A stretch of DNA of 57,769 bases from an uncultured Pelagibacteraceae bacterium (GTDB lineage: Bacteria; Pseudomonadota; Alphaproteobacteria; Pelagibacterales; Pelagibacteraceae). The notes under the pieces are model-generated. The model was not told where the DNA came from. It did not search any database and worked only from the letters and a program-made list of their open reading frames with translations. Positions within the stretch are counted from its first letter, which is position 1, and the number at the start of each line of letters is the position of its first letter. Made by a program: the position numbers and the translations under genes. The stretch covers positions 1 to 57,769 of the forward strand of contig CABXOW010000009.1 in assembly GCA_902513955.1 (NCBI GenBank). Direction: 5' to 3'. This document shows positions 1 to 11,322 of the stretch, one piece after another.

Positions 1-3
1 AAA

Positions 4-1566
4 CTATTCTAATTCAATAGTACTTGGCGGTTTAGAGGTGACATCGTACACAACTCTATTAATTCCTCTTATATTATTAACAATTTTATTTGAGATTGTT
101 TGCATAAAAGACTTATTAAATTCATAAAAATCTGCAGTCATTCCATCTTCGGAAGTAATAGCTCTTAATAAACATAAATATTCATAAGTACGATTGTCAC
201 CCATAACACCTACAGTTTTAACTGGTAACAAAGCAGCATAAGCTTGCCAAATTTTATGATAAAGACCATGATCCTTTAAAGCTTGAATAAAATAATAATC
301 AGCTTCTTTAAGTATTTTTATTTTTTCATTTGTAATTAAGCCAGGCATTCTAATTGCTAAACCAGGACCTGGGAAAGGATGTCTGAAAATAATATCCTTA
401 CTTAAATTTAATTCTAAACCTAATTTTCTAACCTCATCTTTAAAAAGAAACTTTAAAGGTTCCACAAGTGTTAGTTTCATTTTTTTTGGAAGCCCTCCAA
501 CATTATGGTGTGACTTAATTTTAGATGTTTGACTTCCCGTTACAGATTTACTTTCAATTAGATCTGGATAAAGAGTTCCTTGAGCTAAGAATTTTACATT
601 TTTTATTTTTTTGGCATATCTTTCAAAAATTTTTATAAAAAGATTACCAATAATTTTTCTCTTTTTTTCAGGATCAGAAACGTTGTGAAGTTTTTTTAAA
701 AATTCCTTTTCTGCATTTACATAAATCAAGTTCATTTTTAAGCGTTTCTTAAAAGTATGAACAACCTGAACTTCTTCATTTTTTCTCAAAAGACCCGTGT
801 TAACAAAAATACAATATAATTTTTTACCGATAGCATTATTGAGTAATTGAGCTACCACACTACTATCAACACCTCCTGATAAAGCACAAATAACTTTTTC
901 AGACCTAACTTGATCTTTAACTTCATTAATAAGTTTAATCTTTTGATCTTTAGAAGACCAATTACGTTTAATTTTGCAAATCAAAAAAATAAAATTACTA
1001 ATCAATTTTTTTCCATTTTCAGTATGAGTTACTTCTGGATGAAATTGAATTCCATAAAATTTTTTTAATTTGTTTTCTACAATAGCAAATTTTGAATTAG
1101 TGCTTGATGCTACTACTTTAAAATTTTTTGGAAGTTTTGATACTTGGTCAGCATGACTCATCCAGACTTTTTTAAATTTTTGTTTGTTGAAAAAATTCTT
1201 AGTTAAAAGGCTTGCATTTTTTTTATAAATATTTGCTAATCCAAATTCACGCTGTTTTGATTGCTTAACTTTACCTCCATTAAGCTTAGATAATATTTGA
1301 TGTCCAAAACAAATTCCTAGAATTGGGATATTTAAATTTATAATTTTTTTATCAAATGAATATTTGTTTATTTGATAAACGTTTAAAGGTCCTCCAGATA
1401 AAATAATTCCTTTAATTGATCCATCAACATTTTTAATTTTGATTTTTTTGTGGCTTATTATTTCAGAAAAAACGCCAAGTTCTCTTATTCTTCTAGCAAT
1501 TAATTGAGTAAATTGTGAACCAAAATCTATAATTAAGATTTTATTAAGATTTTGATCAAGACTCAT
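4..1566 (-). CDS. guaA: GMP synthase (glutamine-hydrolysing)
   Basis: Converts XMP to GMP using ATP and glutamine, the last step of guanine nucleotide synthesis in the cytoplasm. The 520-residue protein has the usual family length. The N-terminal class I amidotransferase domain shows the nucleophile Cys86 in GICFGHQ and the His176/Glu178 pair in QFHPEV. The ATP pyrophosphatase domain has the PP-loop SGGVDSS at 230-236, and the C-terminus is the typical KPPSTIELE. It is the last gene of a minus-strand operon. Its ATG lies inside the 3' end of the TPR gene upstream (11 nt overlap), so the two are probably translationally coupled. guaB is two genes upstream. Confidence 0.97.
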   Translation of the reverse strand: MSLDQNLNKILIIDFGSQFTQLIARRIRELGVFSEIISHKKIKIKNVDGSIKGIILSGGPLNVYQINKYSFDKKIINLNIPILGICFGHQILSKLNGGKVKQSKQREFGLANIYKKNASLLTKNFFNKQKFKKVWMSHADQVSKLPKNFKVVASSTNSKFAIVENKLKKFYGIQFHPEVTHTENGKKLISNFIFLICKIKRNWSSKDQKIKLINEVKDQVRSEKVICALSGGVDSSVVAQLLNNAIGKKLYCIFVNTGLLRKNEEVQVVHTFKKRLKMNLIYVNAEKEFLKKLHNVSDPEKKRKIIGNLFIKIFERYAKKIKNVKFLAQGTLYPDLIESKSVTGSQTSKIKSHHNVGGLPKKMKLTLVEPLKFLFKDEVRKLGLELNLSKDIIFRHPFPGPGLAIRMPGLITNEKIKILKEADYYFIQALKDHGLYHKIWQAYAALLPVKTVGVMGDNRTYEYLCLLRAITSEDGMTADFYEFNKSFMQTISNKIVNNIRGINRVVYDVTSKPPSTIELE

Positions 1567-1993
1567 TTTCTGGTTCTATATTTTTAAGAGACTTTTGAAT
1601 TTCATTATTTTCATTACATAATTTGTCACAAACTTTTACAAATGTTTGTGAGAGATCTTTGACTTTAGAATAATTTGATTTCTTTAAAGCTATTTTCATT
1701 AACATTAAAATAACTTCTTCATTATTTGGCTCTATCAGTAATGCTGTATCCAAATTATATTCTTCTTTTTTTTGATTTTCTTCATGATTATAAATTTTTG
1801 CTAAGTACAAGTAAGATTTTGCATCTTTAGGATTAAAAACTATATTGCGCTCTAACATAAATCGCGCATCATCATATTCTTTATCTTGATACATTTTTAA
1901 AGCTTCTTCAAAAAAATTTTCTGCACTTAATGCCAAATTTACAGAAAATATAAAAAAATATATTAGGACAATTAATTTAAAAATTTTATTCAT
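1556..1993 (-). CDS. Exported small TPR-like protein between guaB and guaA
   Basis: A 145-residue protein of unknown specific role. Residues 1-24 form a hydrophobic signal peptide ending near ALSAEN, so it is predicted to be periplasmic. The rest is helical with tetratricopeptide-like spacing: an [22 protein letters not shown] helix pair, then a second repeat with [15 protein letters not shown], then a third with [16 protein letters not shown]. Two cysteines close together (VCDKLC) near residues 122-126 could form a disulfide. The gene overlaps the guaB stop by one base (TAATG) and guaA by 11 nt, so it is fully embedded in the purine operon although nothing links it to purine synthesis. Confidence 0.75.
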   Translation of the reverse strand: MNKIFKLIVLIYFFIFSVNLALSAENFFEEALKMYQDKEYDDARFMLERNIVFNPKDAKSYLYLAKIYNHEENQKKEEYNLDTALLIEPNNEEVILMLMKIALKKSNYSKVKDLSQTFVKVCDKLCNENNEIQKSLKNIEPENES

Positions 1994-3069
1994 TAATATT
2001 TACTATCATTCTTAACCACATCTACATTATGAACCATACTTTCATAAAATCCTGCTTTGGTAATTTTAACAAAGTTTGGTTTTATTCTAAGTTTTGTTAT
2101 ATTTCTTGAACCAAGATAACCCATAGATGATCTTAGTCCACCAATCAATTTATAAATAATACTTCCTACAGCTCCTTTATATTTTACAAAACCTTCAACA
2201 CCTTCTGGAACATATTTTGATGTATCTTTTTGTTTAGTTTGAAAATATCTGTCTGCTGAACCTTTATTCATTGCTCCTACAGAGCCCATACCTCTAAAGC
2301 TTTTAAATAATTTTCCATTTTTCTTTATTAATTTTCCTGGTGTCTCATCTGTACCAGCAAATAATGACCCTATCATTACAGCATCAGCACCTGCAGCAAA
2401 TGCTTTTGCAAGATCTCCTGAATATTTAATTCCACCGTCTGAAATAATTTTTATATTCTTATTTTTTAGTCCCTTTCTTACAGATAAAATTGCACTTAAT
2501 TGAGGAACACCAATTCCAGCAACTAATCTTGTTGTACAAATAGATCCAGGACCAATTCCAACTTTAATAATATCAACACCTAATTTAATTAAAAAGTTAG
2601 CAGCTTCTGGTGTTGCAATATTTCCAGCACATAAAGCAATCTTATTATTTTTAAATTTTTTGATAAATTTAATTATCTCTCCAACTTTTTTGGTGTGACC
2701 GTGAGCAGTATCGACTACTATTAAATTAACACCCTCTTTTATTATAGCTTTGGCTCTATCAAATTCATTTGGCCCAGCTCCAACGGCTGCACCTACTAAT
2801 AATTTTTGCTTTTTTACTTTTTTAATTTCTAAAATTTGATTTTTAATATCTAGATTTCTATGAATAACCCCTATTCCTCCTGCTTTTGCTATAAATATTG
2901 CCATTTTACTCTCTGTAACCGTATCCATAGCAGACGATAAAAGAGGAATTTTAAGTTTAAGATGACTGGCTAATTGAGTGCTTGTATTAACCTCCGAAGG
3001 CAGTATTTCTGAGTATTTTGGAGCTAGTGTGACGTCATCAAAGGTGAGAGCTTCTTTTATAGTAACCAT
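1993..3069 (-). CDS. guaB: IMP dehydrogenase lacking the CBS (Bateman) domain
   Basis: Oxidises IMP to XMP with NAD+, the committed step of guanine nucleotide synthesis. The catalytic Cys178 sits in GPGSICTTR, and the mobile flap has the IMPDH-type SADRYFQ and YVPEGVEG signatures. These, and not GMP-reductase features, decide the assignment. The protein has 358 residues, against about 490 for standard bacterial IMPDH. The missing part is the paired CBS regulatory domain: [18 protein letters not shown] runs almost directly into [10 protein letters not shown] at residues 90-99. It should therefore lack purine-nucleotide control through the Bateman module. It is encoded in an operon with guaA. 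GMP reductase is the main alternative and fits the flap poorly. Confidence 0.92.
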   Translation of the reverse strand: MVTIKEALTFDDVTLAPKYSEILPSEVNTSTQLASHLKLKIPLLSSAMDTVTESKMAIFIAKAGGIGVIHRNLDIKNQILEIKKVKKQKLLVGAAVGAGPNEFDRAKAIIKEGVNLIVVDTAHGHTKKVGEIIKFIKKFKNNKIALCAGNIATPEAANFLIKLGVDIIKVGIGPGSICTTRLVAGIGVPQLSAILSVRKGLKNKNIKIISDGGIKYSGDLAKAFAAGADAVMIGSLFAGTDETPGKLIKKNGKLFKSFRGMGSVGAMNKGSADRYFQTKQKDTSKYVPEGVEGFVKYKGAVGSIIYKLIGGLRSSMGYLGSRNITKLRIKPNFVKITKAGFYESMVHNVDVVKNDSKY

Positions 3070-3106
3070 AATCTTTTATATACGATTCCTTTTAAATTAA
3101 AAGTAC

Positions 3107-3718
3107 CTATCTAAGTTTACTACAAATAATAAAGCTTTCCTTAGAGTCTTTCCTGCTTGATTTTGGTTTAAAAATCTTAACTTCTTTAAAATATTTTTTT
3201 CCTTCTACGACTATTTCGTTAAATGTTCCGCCCATAAAAATTTTTGAAATAAAGTAACCGTTATCTTTTAATTGATCTTTTGAAAAAAGCATTGCTTCTT
3301 TGCATAGTTCACCTGTTTGAATAGAGTCAATATTTTTAATACCTGTCGTATTTACTGCCATATCTGACATAACAACATCAACTTTAGTATTTAAATGTTC
3401 TTTAATTTTATCTTGAGTACTTTCTTCAGTAAAATCACCTTGGATTTGAACAGTATTACCAATAGGTTCCATTTCTTTTAAGTCTATTGATATTAATCTT
3501 CCACTTTTTGCTGTTTTTGCAGCATATTGTGACCAGCTTCCTGGCGCAGCTCCAATATCTATAATTGAAATACCACCCTTAAAGATTTTGAATTTTTCAT
3601 CTATTTCAATTAACTTATATGCTGATCTAGCCCTATAACCATCAACTTTTGATTCTCTAACAAAGATATCTCTTCTCTGTTTATTAACCCAATTTTTAGA
3701 AATTTTATTTTTTTTCAA
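3107..3718 (-). CDS. rlmE: 23S rRNA 2'-O-ribose methyltransferase (FtsJ/RrmJ type)
   Basis: Methylates the 2'-OH of a uridine in the 23S A-loop using S-adenosylmethionine, a late step of 50S assembly. The 203-residue protein has the SAM-binding DIGAAPGSW near residue 55 and the family's catalytic tetrad K35-D119-K159-E194 (YKL, MSDMA, SKIF, SKES). The start codon is TTG, placed directly after the TAA of the upstream glycosyltransferase gene. No in-frame ATG gives a complete N-terminus, so TTG is preferred. It sits in a tight minus-strand operon between guaB and a glycosyltransferase-like gene. Confidence 0.93.
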   Translation of the reverse strand: MKKNKISKNWVNKQRRDIFVRESKVDGYRARSAYKLIEIDEKFKIFKGGISIIDIGAAPGSWSQYAAKTAKSGRLISIDLKEMEPIGNTVQIQGDFTEESTQDKIKEHLNTKVDVVMSDMAVNTTGIKNIDSIQTGELCKEAMLFSKDQLKDNGYFISKIFMGGTFNEIVVEGKKYFKEVKIFKPKSSRKDSKESFIICSKLR

Positions 3719-4618
3719 TTAATTATTAAATCTTAGTTTTCTATCAATTATATCTCCATCAATAGTTTCTATTTTTGATATGAAGTTTTTATCATTTCTA
3801 ATTTTATCATTATTTTTACCAGCAAAATGTACAATCCCAATTTTATGATTTGGCAAATATGGTTCTACTAAAGTATCTTGTGCTTTATCATATTTAAGAC
3901 CATCAATAAGTGTCCAATTACAATAAGCCGGTAATATCTCTACTTGTAAACCATCACAATAAATTGTTATATTCATTGCAATTTGTTCAGACCCCCAAAT
4001 TTTTCCTGATTTTAATGCCATCTTTAAATTTTTTTGCCACACTTCCCAATGAGAAGCGTTAGCTTCTAATGCAAATACACCTATGTTCAAATGAGGTTTT
4101 AGAGCTACTTCTCGTGCAATTTTTTCAGAAAAGCCAGATGATTTTGCGTGTTTATAGTTTTGAGATTTTATCCTAGCAAAACTTCCTAAAATCCATTCTG
4201 CTCTTAAAACTCTTCCATAAGCTCTATCTGCTGATGTCGCTATAGATAGTTTATCATTTTCACAACCTTTAAAGTATAACTCGATTGCTTCCCAAGAATT
4301 AACCCAAGCATCTGCATCTATCCATAAATATTTTTCATAATTAGGAAAATATTTTGGAAGAAAAGCTCTTGATACTTGGCTCTTTAACCATTCCCTTCCT
4401 TTAATCTTAAAATCAGAAACTTCTATATCCCAGTCAGCAGGTTTTATTTCATCTACTTTTCTTGCAAGAATAGATTTTTGATTAGTTGTTAATCCTGCAT
4501 CCATAATACAAATTGCAGTATTTTCACTTTCTTGAAAACTTTTTATAGAGTCTACTAATTCATTAAGTAATTCAAAATAATTTGCGTCTGCAAGTGATAT
4601 TATGACATTTTTTTTCAT
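3719..4618 (-). CDS. GT-A-fold glycosyltransferase-like protein
   Basis: A 299-residue cytoplasmic protein without signal peptide. It starts like a nucleotide-sugar transferase (VIISLADANYFELLNELVDSI). It has a DxD-type metal/nucleotide motif in KYLWIDADAWV around residue 100, and a later HLNIGVFALEA segment and an IVHFAGKN segment like the C-terminal His of GT8-type enzymes. I infer a GT8-like glycosyltransferase; donor and acceptor are unknown. It overlaps pssA by one base and abuts rlmE, so it is co-transcribed with phospholipid and purine genes. A glycolipid-related role is possible given pssA and psd upstream, but that is only context. Confidence 0.55.
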   Translation of the reverse strand: MKKNVIISLADANYFELLNELVDSIKSFQESENTAICIMDAGLTTNQKSILARKVDEIKPADWDIEVSDFKIKGREWLKSQVSRAFLPKYFPNYEKYLWIDADAWVNSWEAIELYFKGCENDKLSIATSADRAYGRVLRAEWILGSFARIKSQNYKHAKSSGFSEKIAREVALKPHLNIGVFALEANASHWEVWQKNLKMALKSGKIWGSEQIAMNITIYCDGLQVEILPAYCNWTLIDGLKYDKAQDTLVEPYLPNHKIGIVHFAGKNNDKIRNDKNFISKIETIDGDIIDRKLRFNN

Positions 4619-5424
4619 TACAAAACATCTTCTAAATCATCATCATCTTCAATTGAGTTTTTATCCAGATGCTGTTTATTTAATTTTTGATAATGAAAAA
4701 AACTAATTGGTAACATAATTAAATAAATAATTGAACTTATTGCTATAACGTTAAAAGGATAGATTAGCAGTAGTCCAAAAAATAATACAATTCCAAATAA
4801 TAAAAAAATAGTTGTTTTTCTTTGTATAACAATTTTTTTAAATGAATAGCTAGGAAATTTACTTATTAACAGTAAAGAAGTTATTATAAAAAAAGTTGGT
4901 ACAATAATATCATAATTAAGCATGATATAATCAAAATTTGTCATACTTATAACTAAAGGTGTCAAAACTAAAATCCCTCCAGCTGGTGATGGAACACCTT
5001 CAAAAAAATTATCTCTCCATGAGCGTTCTTGATTTGAATTAACATTGAACCTTGCCAATCTTAATGCCACACAACTTACATAAATTAAACATAACAACCA
5101 ACCAAATCTTCCCAATTCATTTAACTGCCAAAAATACATAATAAATGCAGGTGCTACACCAAAACTTATCACATCTGCTAAAGAGTCTAATTCTTTTCCA
5201 ACTTCTGAGGTCCCTTTAATTAATCTGGCAATTCTTCCGTCCAACCAATCAAATAAAGCTGCAAAAATTATTGCAATAATTGCAAATTCAAATTTTTCAT
5301 CTAGCGCAAATCTAATTGAAGTTAATCCAATACAAACGCCTATTAAAGTAAGTATATTGGGTAAAATTACTCTAGCATTTTTTTTATCTACTATAATTTT
5401 TAAATTATTTTTGGGTTCTTCCAT
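4618..5424 (-). CDS. pssA: CDP-diacylglycerol--serine O-phosphatidyltransferase
   Basis: Makes phosphatidylserine from CDP-diacylglycerol and serine in the inner membrane, the first committed step to phosphatidylethanolamine. The CDP-alcohol phosphotransferase signature is complete: D59-xx-D62-G-xx-AR-x8-G-xxx-D80-xxx-D84. The 268 residues contain about seven or eight hydrophobic segments, and the C-terminus is acidic (DDDDLED). It lies 2 nt downstream of psd, so both phosphatidylethanolamine enzymes form the head of this operon. Confidence 0.94.
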   Translation of the reverse strand: MEEPKNNLKIIVDKKNARVILPNILTLIGVCIGLTSIRFALDEKFEFAIIAIIFAALFDWLDGRIARLIKGTSEVGKELDSLADVISFGVAPAFIMYFWQLNELGRFGWLLCLIYVSCVALRLARFNVNSNQERSWRDNFFEGVPSPAGGILVLTPLVISMTNFDYIMLNYDIIVPTFFIITSLLLISKFPSYSFKKIVIQRKTTIFLLFGIVLFFGLLLIYPFNVIAISSIIYLIMLPISFFHYQKLNKQHLDKNSIEDDDDLEDVL

Positions 5425-5426
5425 TT

Positions 5427-6074
5427 TTATTTTTTAGCTAATAAAGTTTCACCAGAAATTGTTTTTTGGCCAATCTTTACTAATGGTTCATAGTTTTCAT
5501 AATAAACATCCACACGACTTCCAAATCTGATCATGCCAATTCTATCTCCTTGATTTAGATCTTGACCGTTATCTGTTTCACAAACAATTCTTCGTGCAAT
5601 TAGTCCTGCTATTTGAACTACAATTATATCATTTTCACTTTTATCTTTTAATTTATAATAATTTCTCTCATTATCTTCGCTTGCTTTATCTAAAGATGCG
5701 TTAAAAAACTTTCCTGGTTTATATAAAATTTCCTCAACTTTTCCTGAACAAGGCGTTCTGTTTACATGACAGTCAAAAACATTCATAAATATACTTATTT
5801 TTTTAAATCTTTTATTGTCTAAACTAACTTCTTTTGGCCCATCAGAATCTTCAACCTTTGTCACTTCACCATCAGCAGGGCTTACTAGATAATTATCATC
5901 TTCAATTATAATTCTTTCAGGGTCTCTAAAAAAATAATAAACCCAAACAGTTAACAACAATCCAATCGTTCCTAGAAATCCACTAAAGGATAATAAAATA
6001 ATTGTTACAAATCCTGCTATGACTAGGAATTTATATCCTTCAGTATGTATCTTTGGAAATATCTTGCTAAACAT
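5427..6074 (-). CDS. psd: Phosphatidylserine decarboxylase, short form
   Basis: Decarboxylates phosphatidylserine to phosphatidylethanolamine. The 215-residue proenzyme is of the short bacterial type, with an N-terminal membrane hairpin (residues about 15-50). Self-cleavage is expected between Gly185 and Ser186 in IRFGSRVDV, generating the pyruvoyl group on the small alpha chain. The SPADGEV and MNVFDCHVNR motifs are typical of the family. It is the first gene of the minus-strand operon, divergent from icd across a 76-base AT-rich spacer. Confidence 0.95.
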   Translation of the reverse strand: MFSKIFPKIHTEGYKFLVIAGFVTIILLSFSGFLGTIGLLLTVWVYYFFRDPERIIIEDDNYLVSPADGEVTKVEDSDGPKEVSLDNKRFKKISIFMNVFDCHVNRTPCSGKVEEILYKPGKFFNASLDKASEDNERNYYKLKDKSENDIIVVQIAGLIARRIVCETDNGQDLNQGDRIGMIRFGSRVDVYYENYEPLVKIGQKTISGETLLAKK

Positions 6075-6084
6075 ATTCTTCTAT

Positions 6085-6114
6085 TTGCTAATTTTTGATT
6101 AATATGTATATAAA
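6085..6114 (+). promoter_or_regulatory. Possible icd promoter
   Basis: TTGCTA (6085-6090) and TATAAA (6109-6114) with an 18 nt spacer, 36 nt before the icd ATG. The spacer is shared with the divergent psd operon. The region is very AT-rich, so the -10 position is uncertain by one or two bases. Confidence 0.35.
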
Positions 6115-6150
6115 CCAATCAAATTCAATTAATAAGATAAATTTATTTTA

Positions 6151-7365
6151 ATGAGTAAAATCAAGGTAAATAACCCCGTCGTAGAGCTCGATGGTGATGA
6201 AATGACTCACGTTATTTGGGAGTTTATCAAGAGTAAGCTAATACTGCCCTATCTAGATCTTGGTATCGAATATTATGATCTTAGTATGAAAAATCGAGAC
6301 AATACAGATGATCAAATCACGGTAGACTCAGCAAATGCCATAAAAAAAATTGGAGTTGGTATTAAATGTGCAACGATTACTCCTGATGAAGCTCGGGTTG
6401 AAGAATTTGATTTAAAGAAAATGTGGAGATCTCCTAATGGAACTATAAGAAATATTATTGGAGGTACAGTATTTAGAGAACCTATTATATGTAAAAATAT
6501 ACCAAAACTTGTTCCTTCTTGGACAGATCCTGTGATTATTGGAAGACATGCTTTTGGAGATCAATATAGAGCAACAGATTTTAAAGTACCTGGTAAAGGA
6601 AAAATGGAAGTTAAGTGGACCTCTGAAGATGGCAAAGACGAGATAAAACATGAAGTATTTAATTTTACAGGACCAGGCGTTGCACTATCAATGTACAATT
6701 TGGATAAATCAATTGAAGATTTCGCAAGATCTTGTTTTAGCTATGGATTGATTAAAAAATGGCCTGTTTATATGTCTACAAAAAACACAATTTTAAAACA
6801 ATACGATGGTAGATTTAAAGACATATTCCAAGAAATTTTTGAAAAAGAATATAAAAAAGATTTTGATAAAAATAAACTAACTTATGAACATAGATTAATT
6901 GATGATATGGTTGCTTGTGCAATGAAATGGAGTGGTAAATATATTTGGGCATGTAAAAATTACGATGGTGATGTTCAGTCTGATACGATGGCACAAGGTT
7001 ATGGTTCTTTAGGATTAATGACTAGTACATTATTAACACCTGATGGAAAAGTAATGGAAGCTGAAGCTGCTCATGGAACAGTTACAAGGCACTACCGAAT
7101 GCACCAACAAGGTAAAGAGACTTCAACTAATCCAATTGCATCTATTTTTGCTTGGACAAGAGGATTGGTTCACAGAGGAAAACTAGATAATAATGATGAA
7201 CTAATTAAATTTGCTCAAACTATTGAAAAAGTTTGTATTGAATGTGTTGAAAACGGCTCAATGACAAAAGATTTAGCAATTCTTATTGGTCCTTCAAGTA
7301 AATATTTAACTACCAATCAATTTTTAGATGAAATTGATGGTAATCTTAAAAAGAAATTAAATTAA
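6151..7365 (+). CDS. icd: NADP-dependent isocitrate dehydrogenase (eukaryote-like dimeric type)
   Basis: Oxidatively decarboxylates isocitrate to 2-oxoglutarate in the TCA cycle, producing NADPH. The 404-residue sequence follows the type II family shared by alphaproteobacteria and mitochondria, with KNRDNTDDQ near the N-terminus, [24 protein letters not shown] and [10 protein letters not shown]. It is a lone plus-strand gene between minus-strand operons. Its 3' end overlaps that of alaS by 9 nt in convergent orientation, and no hairpin terminator is visible between them. Confidence 0.96.
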   Translation: MSKIKVNNPVVELDGDEMTHVIWEFIKSKLILPYLDLGIEYYDLSMKNRDNTDDQITVDSANAIKKIGVGIKCATITPDEARVEEFDLKKMWRSPNGTIRNIIGGTVFREPIICKNIPKLVPSWTDPVIIGRHAFGDQYRATDFKVPGKGKMEVKWTSEDGKDEIKHEVFNFTGPGVALSMYNLDKSIEDFARSCFSYGLIKKWPVYMSTKNTILKQYDGRFKDIFQEIFEKEYKKDFDKNKLTYEHRLIDDMVACAMKWSGKYIWACKNYDGDVQSDTMAQGYGSLGLMTSTLLTPDGKVMEAEAAHGTVTRHYRMHQQGKETSTNPIASIFAWTRGLVHRGKLDNNDELIKFAQTIEKVCIECVENGSMTKDLAILIGPSSKYLTTNQFLDEIDGNLKKKLN

Positions 7366-10023
7366 AGTTTTAAGTTTTTTAAAAGCTTGATCAATTTTAG
7401 ATTGATCTTGGCCACCGGCTTGAGCAAAATCTTTTCTACCTCCGCCACCTTGACCTCCTATAATTTCTGATCCTACTTTCACAAATTTTACAGCATCAAA
7501 TTTTTCTGTTAAACTATCAGTAACACCAACTGCAATTCCTACCTTGTCACCTTTGCTTGCAAAAACTATTACAATACCATCACTTAATTCTTTTTTACCT
7601 TTATCAACAAGTTTTCTTAATTCTTTTGGAGGTAATCCATCAACTTTTTGAAGTCTTAGCTTAACACCATTTATTTCTTCATCTTTGATAATATTTTTTG
7701 ATTTATCTTCCAAAATAAAATTAACAGAGATTGTCTCTAGTTGTTTTGATAAATTCTTAATTAAAGTTTTTTGATCTGACCGATCTAAATTTGGCTTTCC
7801 ACCTAATTTAGTTATTTGTTCACTTAACTCTTTAATAAGCCCATCATTCTTTTCTGATGAGATATTGGATAATTTTTCTTTATTATTTAAATAATCCTCT
7901 AGTTGTTTGTCTCTTAAAGCTTCAATTCTTCTAACACCTGCGGCAATAGAAGATTGGCTAATTATCTTAAATTTTCCAATATCACCAGTATTTTTAACGT
8001 GAGTACCACCACAAAGTTCTGTTGAAAAATACTTATCCCCATCATCTCCCATCGAAAGAACTCTAACTTCATCTCCATATTTCTCTCCAAACAAGGCCAA
8101 GGCACCATTTTCAACTGCCTCATCTGGTGTCATCAAACGTGTCTTCACATCTGACTTTTTTGAGACCATTGTGTTTACAAAGTTTTCTATTTTATCAATT
8201 TCTTCTGTTGGTATTGGCTTCATATGGCTAAAATCAAACCTTAATCGACTTGGTTCAACTAAAGAGCCTTTTTGAGTTACATGGTCTCCCAATACTCTTC
8301 TCAAAGACTCATGTAATAAATGGGTTGCAGAATGGTAAGCTCGAGTGTCATCTCTTCTCTTGATGTCAATTTTTAACTCAACACTTTCATTTTTCTTGAT
8401 TAATCCACTAATTACTTTTCCATAGTGTACAAATAAATCATCTAATTTCTTTTGAACATCTGATATTTCAAATTTAAAATTATTTGCAATAATTTCACCT
8501 GTATCACCTACTTGCCCTCCTGACTCTCCATAAAAAGGTGTCTGGTTAACAATGATCATGCCTTCATCGTTTTCTTTTAATTCATTCACTTCTTTATTAT
8601 TTGAAAGAAGTGATAAAACCACTCCTTCTGCTTGGTTGCTCTCATAACCTAAAAATTCTGTAGCACCTAACTTATCTTTTATTCCAAACCAAATATCTTC
8701 AACAGCAGCATCACCAGAACCCTTCCAATTTTTTTTAGCAAGTTCTCTACTTTCTTTCATTAATGATTGAAATTTTTCTGTATCAATTGACATTGATTTG
8801 TTTCTTAAAATATCTTCAGTAAGATCTAATGGAAATCCATAAGTATCATATAATTTAAATGCTACTTCACCAGGTAAAACTTTATCTATTTTTGAAATTT
8901 CATCATTTAAAATTTTAATTCCTCGATCTAGAAGAACTAAAAACTTTTCCTCTTCCATTTTTAAAGTTTCTTTAATTAAAGACTCGGCTCTTACTAGTTC
9001 AGGATAGTTTCCTGACATTTCATTTTTAAGTGTATCGAATAAATTAAAAAAAACTGGGTCTTTAGATCCAAGTAAATGTGAATGTCTCATGCCTCTTCTC
9101 ATAATTCTTCTTAAAACATAACCTCTTCCTTCATTAGAAGGTAGGACTCCTTCTGCAATTAAAAAAGCGCTAGCTCTTAAATGATCTGCTATAACTCTGA
9201 AACTTGATTGATTGGATTGATCTTGTTTAATTTTAATAATTTCTGAAGCTGAACTTATAATTTTTTTAAAATGATCAGTTTCATAATTATCATGCGTTCC
9301 CTGTAATAATGCTGCAATTCTTTCTAAACCCATACCAGTATCAACAGAAGGTTTTGGAAGATCTATTCTTTTATCTTTAGAAATTTGCTCAAATTGCATG
9401 AAGACTAAGTTCCATATTTCAATAAAACGGTCTCCATCTTCATCTTTATTTCCTGGCAAACCTCCAGCTAAATGATTTCCATGATCATAAAAAATCTCCG
9501 AACATGGTCCACATGGACCTGTCTCTCCCATTGACCAAAAATTGTCAGATGTTGCTATTCGAATAATCCTATCATCACTAAAACCAGCTATTTTCTTCCA
9601 AAAATTGAAGGCTTCATCATCCTCATGATAAACCGTTACATAAAGTCTGTTTTTGTCTATGCCAAAATCTTTAGTTATTAAATTCCAAGCATAGTGGATT
9701 GCTTGTTCTTTAAAATAATCTCCAAAAGAAAAGTTTCCTAACATTTCAAAAAAAGTGTGGTGTCTTGGTGTATATCCAACATTCTCTAAATCATTATGTT
9801 TTCCTCCGGCTCTAACACATTTTTGTGATGTCGTAGCTCTTTGATAATCTCTTTTTTCAAGACCTGTAAATACATTTTTAAACTGTACCATTCCCGAATT
9901 GGCAAACATCAAAGTAGGGTCGTTATTAGGAACTAAATTACTAGACTCAACTATCTTATGATCATTCTTTTCAAAATATTTTAAGAATGTACTTCTTATT
10001 TCATTTAAAGATTTGTCTGCCAT
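7357..10023 (-). CDS. alaS: Alanyl-tRNA synthetase
   Basis: Charges tRNA-Ala and edits mischarged Ser/Gly. The 888 residues match the family length. The class II core is at the N-terminus ([33 protein letters not shown]). The editing domain has the zinc ligands HSATHLLH and CGGTH, and the C-terminal Ala domain ends with [14 protein letters not shown]. It is transcribed away from recA, whose terminator lies in the 100-base gap upstream. Its 3' end overlaps icd. Confidence 0.97.
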   Translation of the reverse strand: MADKSLNEIRSTFLKYFEKNDHKIVESSNLVPNNDPTLMFANSGMVQFKNVFTGLEKRDYQRATTSQKCVRAGGKHNDLENVGYTPRHHTFFEMLGNFSFGDYFKEQAIHYAWNLITKDFGIDKNRLYVTVYHEDDEAFNFWKKIAGFSDDRIIRIATSDNFWSMGETGPCGPCSEIFYDHGNHLAGGLPGNKDEDGDRFIEIWNLVFMQFEQISKDKRIDLPKPSVDTGMGLERIAALLQGTHDNYETDHFKKIISSASEIIKIKQDQSNQSSFRVIADHLRASAFLIAEGVLPSNEGRGYVLRRIMRRGMRHSHLLGSKDPVFFNLFDTLKNEMSGNYPELVRAESLIKETLKMEEEKFLVLLDRGIKILNDEISKIDKVLPGEVAFKLYDTYGFPLDLTEDILRNKSMSIDTEKFQSLMKESRELAKKNWKGSGDAAVEDIWFGIKDKLGATEFLGYESNQAEGVVLSLLSNNKEVNELKENDEGMIIVNQTPFYGESGGQVGDTGEIIANNFKFEISDVQKKLDDLFVHYGKVISGLIKKNESVELKIDIKRRDDTRAYHSATHLLHESLRRVLGDHVTQKGSLVEPSRLRFDFSHMKPIPTEEIDKIENFVNTMVSKKSDVKTRLMTPDEAVENGALALFGEKYGDEVRVLSMGDDGDKYFSTELCGGTHVKNTGDIGKFKIISQSSIAAGVRRIEALRDKQLEDYLNNKEKLSNISSEKNDGLIKELSEQITKLGGKPNLDRSDQKTLIKNLSKQLETISVNFILEDKSKNIIKDEEINGVKLRLQKVDGLPPKELRKLVDKGKKELSDGIVIVFASKGDKVGIAVGVTDSLTEKFDAVKFVKVGSEIIGGQGGGGRKDFAQAGGQDQSKIDQAFKKLKTLI

Positions 10024-10071
10024 ATTTTTAAAATACAGCTTTTTTAATCTATGTCTAGATAACAGTAAGGG

Positions 10072-10100
10072 AAAAAAGGCGCTTATATTAAGCGCCTTTT
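10072..10100 (-). terminator. Rho-independent terminator of recA
   Basis: An 8-bp perfect stem (10078-10085 paired with 10089-10096, GGCGCTTA/TAAGCGCC) with a 3-base loop. On the minus strand it is followed by six T. It lies 28 bases past the recA stop and before alaS. Runs of A/T on both sides would let it work in either direction. Confidence 0.9.
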
Positions 10101-10123
10101 AATAATTAAAGATGACCTTTTAA

Positions 10124-11272
10124 CTAATTTTTTTTAGTAGGAACTACTTCCTCTTTGGCTTCTGCTTTAGGATCTTCAATTTGATCTTTTGCAGCTTTTT
10201 CAGGATCGAGCGGGTTTCCTTCAATCTTTTTTTGAATTACACCTGCTTTTTCTCTAATAGCTAATTCTATTTCAGCTGCAACTTTAGGGTTTTGTGCAAG
10301 ATAAGTTTTCGCATTTTCTCTACCTTGGCCTATTTTTTCACCCTTATAAGCATACCATGCTCCTGATTTTTCAATAATATCAGCTTTAGAGCCTAGATCG
10401 ACTAGTTCTCCCATTTTACTAATTCCTTTTCCATACATTAAGTCAAACTCAACAACTTTAAATGGTGGTGCCACCTTGTTCTTAACCACCTTAACTCTTG
10501 TAGAGTTTCCAATAATTTCATCTTTATCTTTAATTGCACCAATTCTTCTAATATCCATTCTAACTGACGAGTAGAATTTTAATGCATTTCCACCCGATGT
10601 TGTTTCGGGACTTCCAAACATAACTCCAATTTTCATTCTAATTTGATTTATGAAAATCATCATTGTGTTTGTGTTTGAAATAGAACTTGTTAGTTTTCTT
10701 AAAGCCTGACTCATTAATCTTGATTGTAAACCTACATGATGATCGCCCATTTCACCTTCAATTTCAGCTCTTGGTGTTAAAGCTGCAACAGAGTCAATTA
10801 CAATAACTGAAATAGATCCTGATTTTACAAGAGTATCAGCTATTTCTAAAGCTTGCTCACCAGCATCTGGCTGAGAAATTAAAAGTTCTTCTGTATTTAC
10901 GCCTAATTTTTTTGCATAAACAGGGTCTAGCGCGTGCTCTGCATCAACAAATGCACAAATTCCACCAGCTTTTTGAGCTTCAGCAACAACTTGTAATGCT
11001 AATGTTGTTTTTCCTGAAGATTCTGGCCCATAAACTTCAACGATTCTTCCTTTTGGTAACCCACCTATTCCTAATGCTAAATCAAGACTTAAAGATCCTG
11101 TAGATACAGACTCAATATCCATTGCTCTTCTTTGGCCAAGTTTCATTACTGAGCCTTTTCCAAAATTATCGGTAATTTGAGCTATTGCTGCATCTAATGC
11201 TTTATTCTTTTCTTTGATATCCATTTCTTGATCTTTAGTAGATTTAACTACTTTTAGGTTACTTTTCGTCAT
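10124..11272 (-). CDS. recA: Recombinase A
   Basis: Forms the RecA-ssDNA filament for strand exchange and drives self-cleavage of LexA and UmuD. The 382-residue protein shows Walker [10 protein letters not shown] at 82-90, the [27 protein letters not shown] L1/L2 region and an acidic C-terminus. A GAGG ribosome-binding site precedes the ATG. A LexA-like box lies 51-65 nt upstream and a strong hairpin terminator follows. It is probably monocistronic. Confidence 0.98.
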   Translation of the reverse strand: MTKSNLKVVKSTKDQEMDIKEKNKALDAAIAQITDNFGKGSVMKLGQRRAMDIESVSTGSLSLDLALGIGGLPKGRIVEVYGPESSGKTTLALQVVAEAQKAGGICAFVDAEHALDPVYAKKLGVNTEELLISQPDAGEQALEIADTLVKSGSISVIVIDSVAALTPRAEIEGEMGDHHVGLQSRLMSQALRKLTSSISNTNTMMIFINQIRMKIGVMFGSPETTSGGNALKFYSSVRMDIRRIGAIKDKDEIIGNSTRVKVVKNKVAPPFKVVEFDLMYGKGISKMGELVDLGSKADIIEKSGAWYAYKGEKIGQGRENAKTYLAQNPKVAAEIELAIREKAGVIQKKIEGNPLDPEKAAKDQIEDPKAEAKEEVVPTKKN

Positions 11273-11322
11273 TTTTTGCCTCTTTTTTTAATTTTTTTAA
11301 TACTCGAATCATGAATTTAAAT

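Noticed and set aside
1993..3069. CBS-less guaB as GMP reductase (guaC).
   Set aside because: The SADRYFQ and YVPEGVEG flap segments and the operon with guaA are IMPDH features; only the length resembles GuaC.
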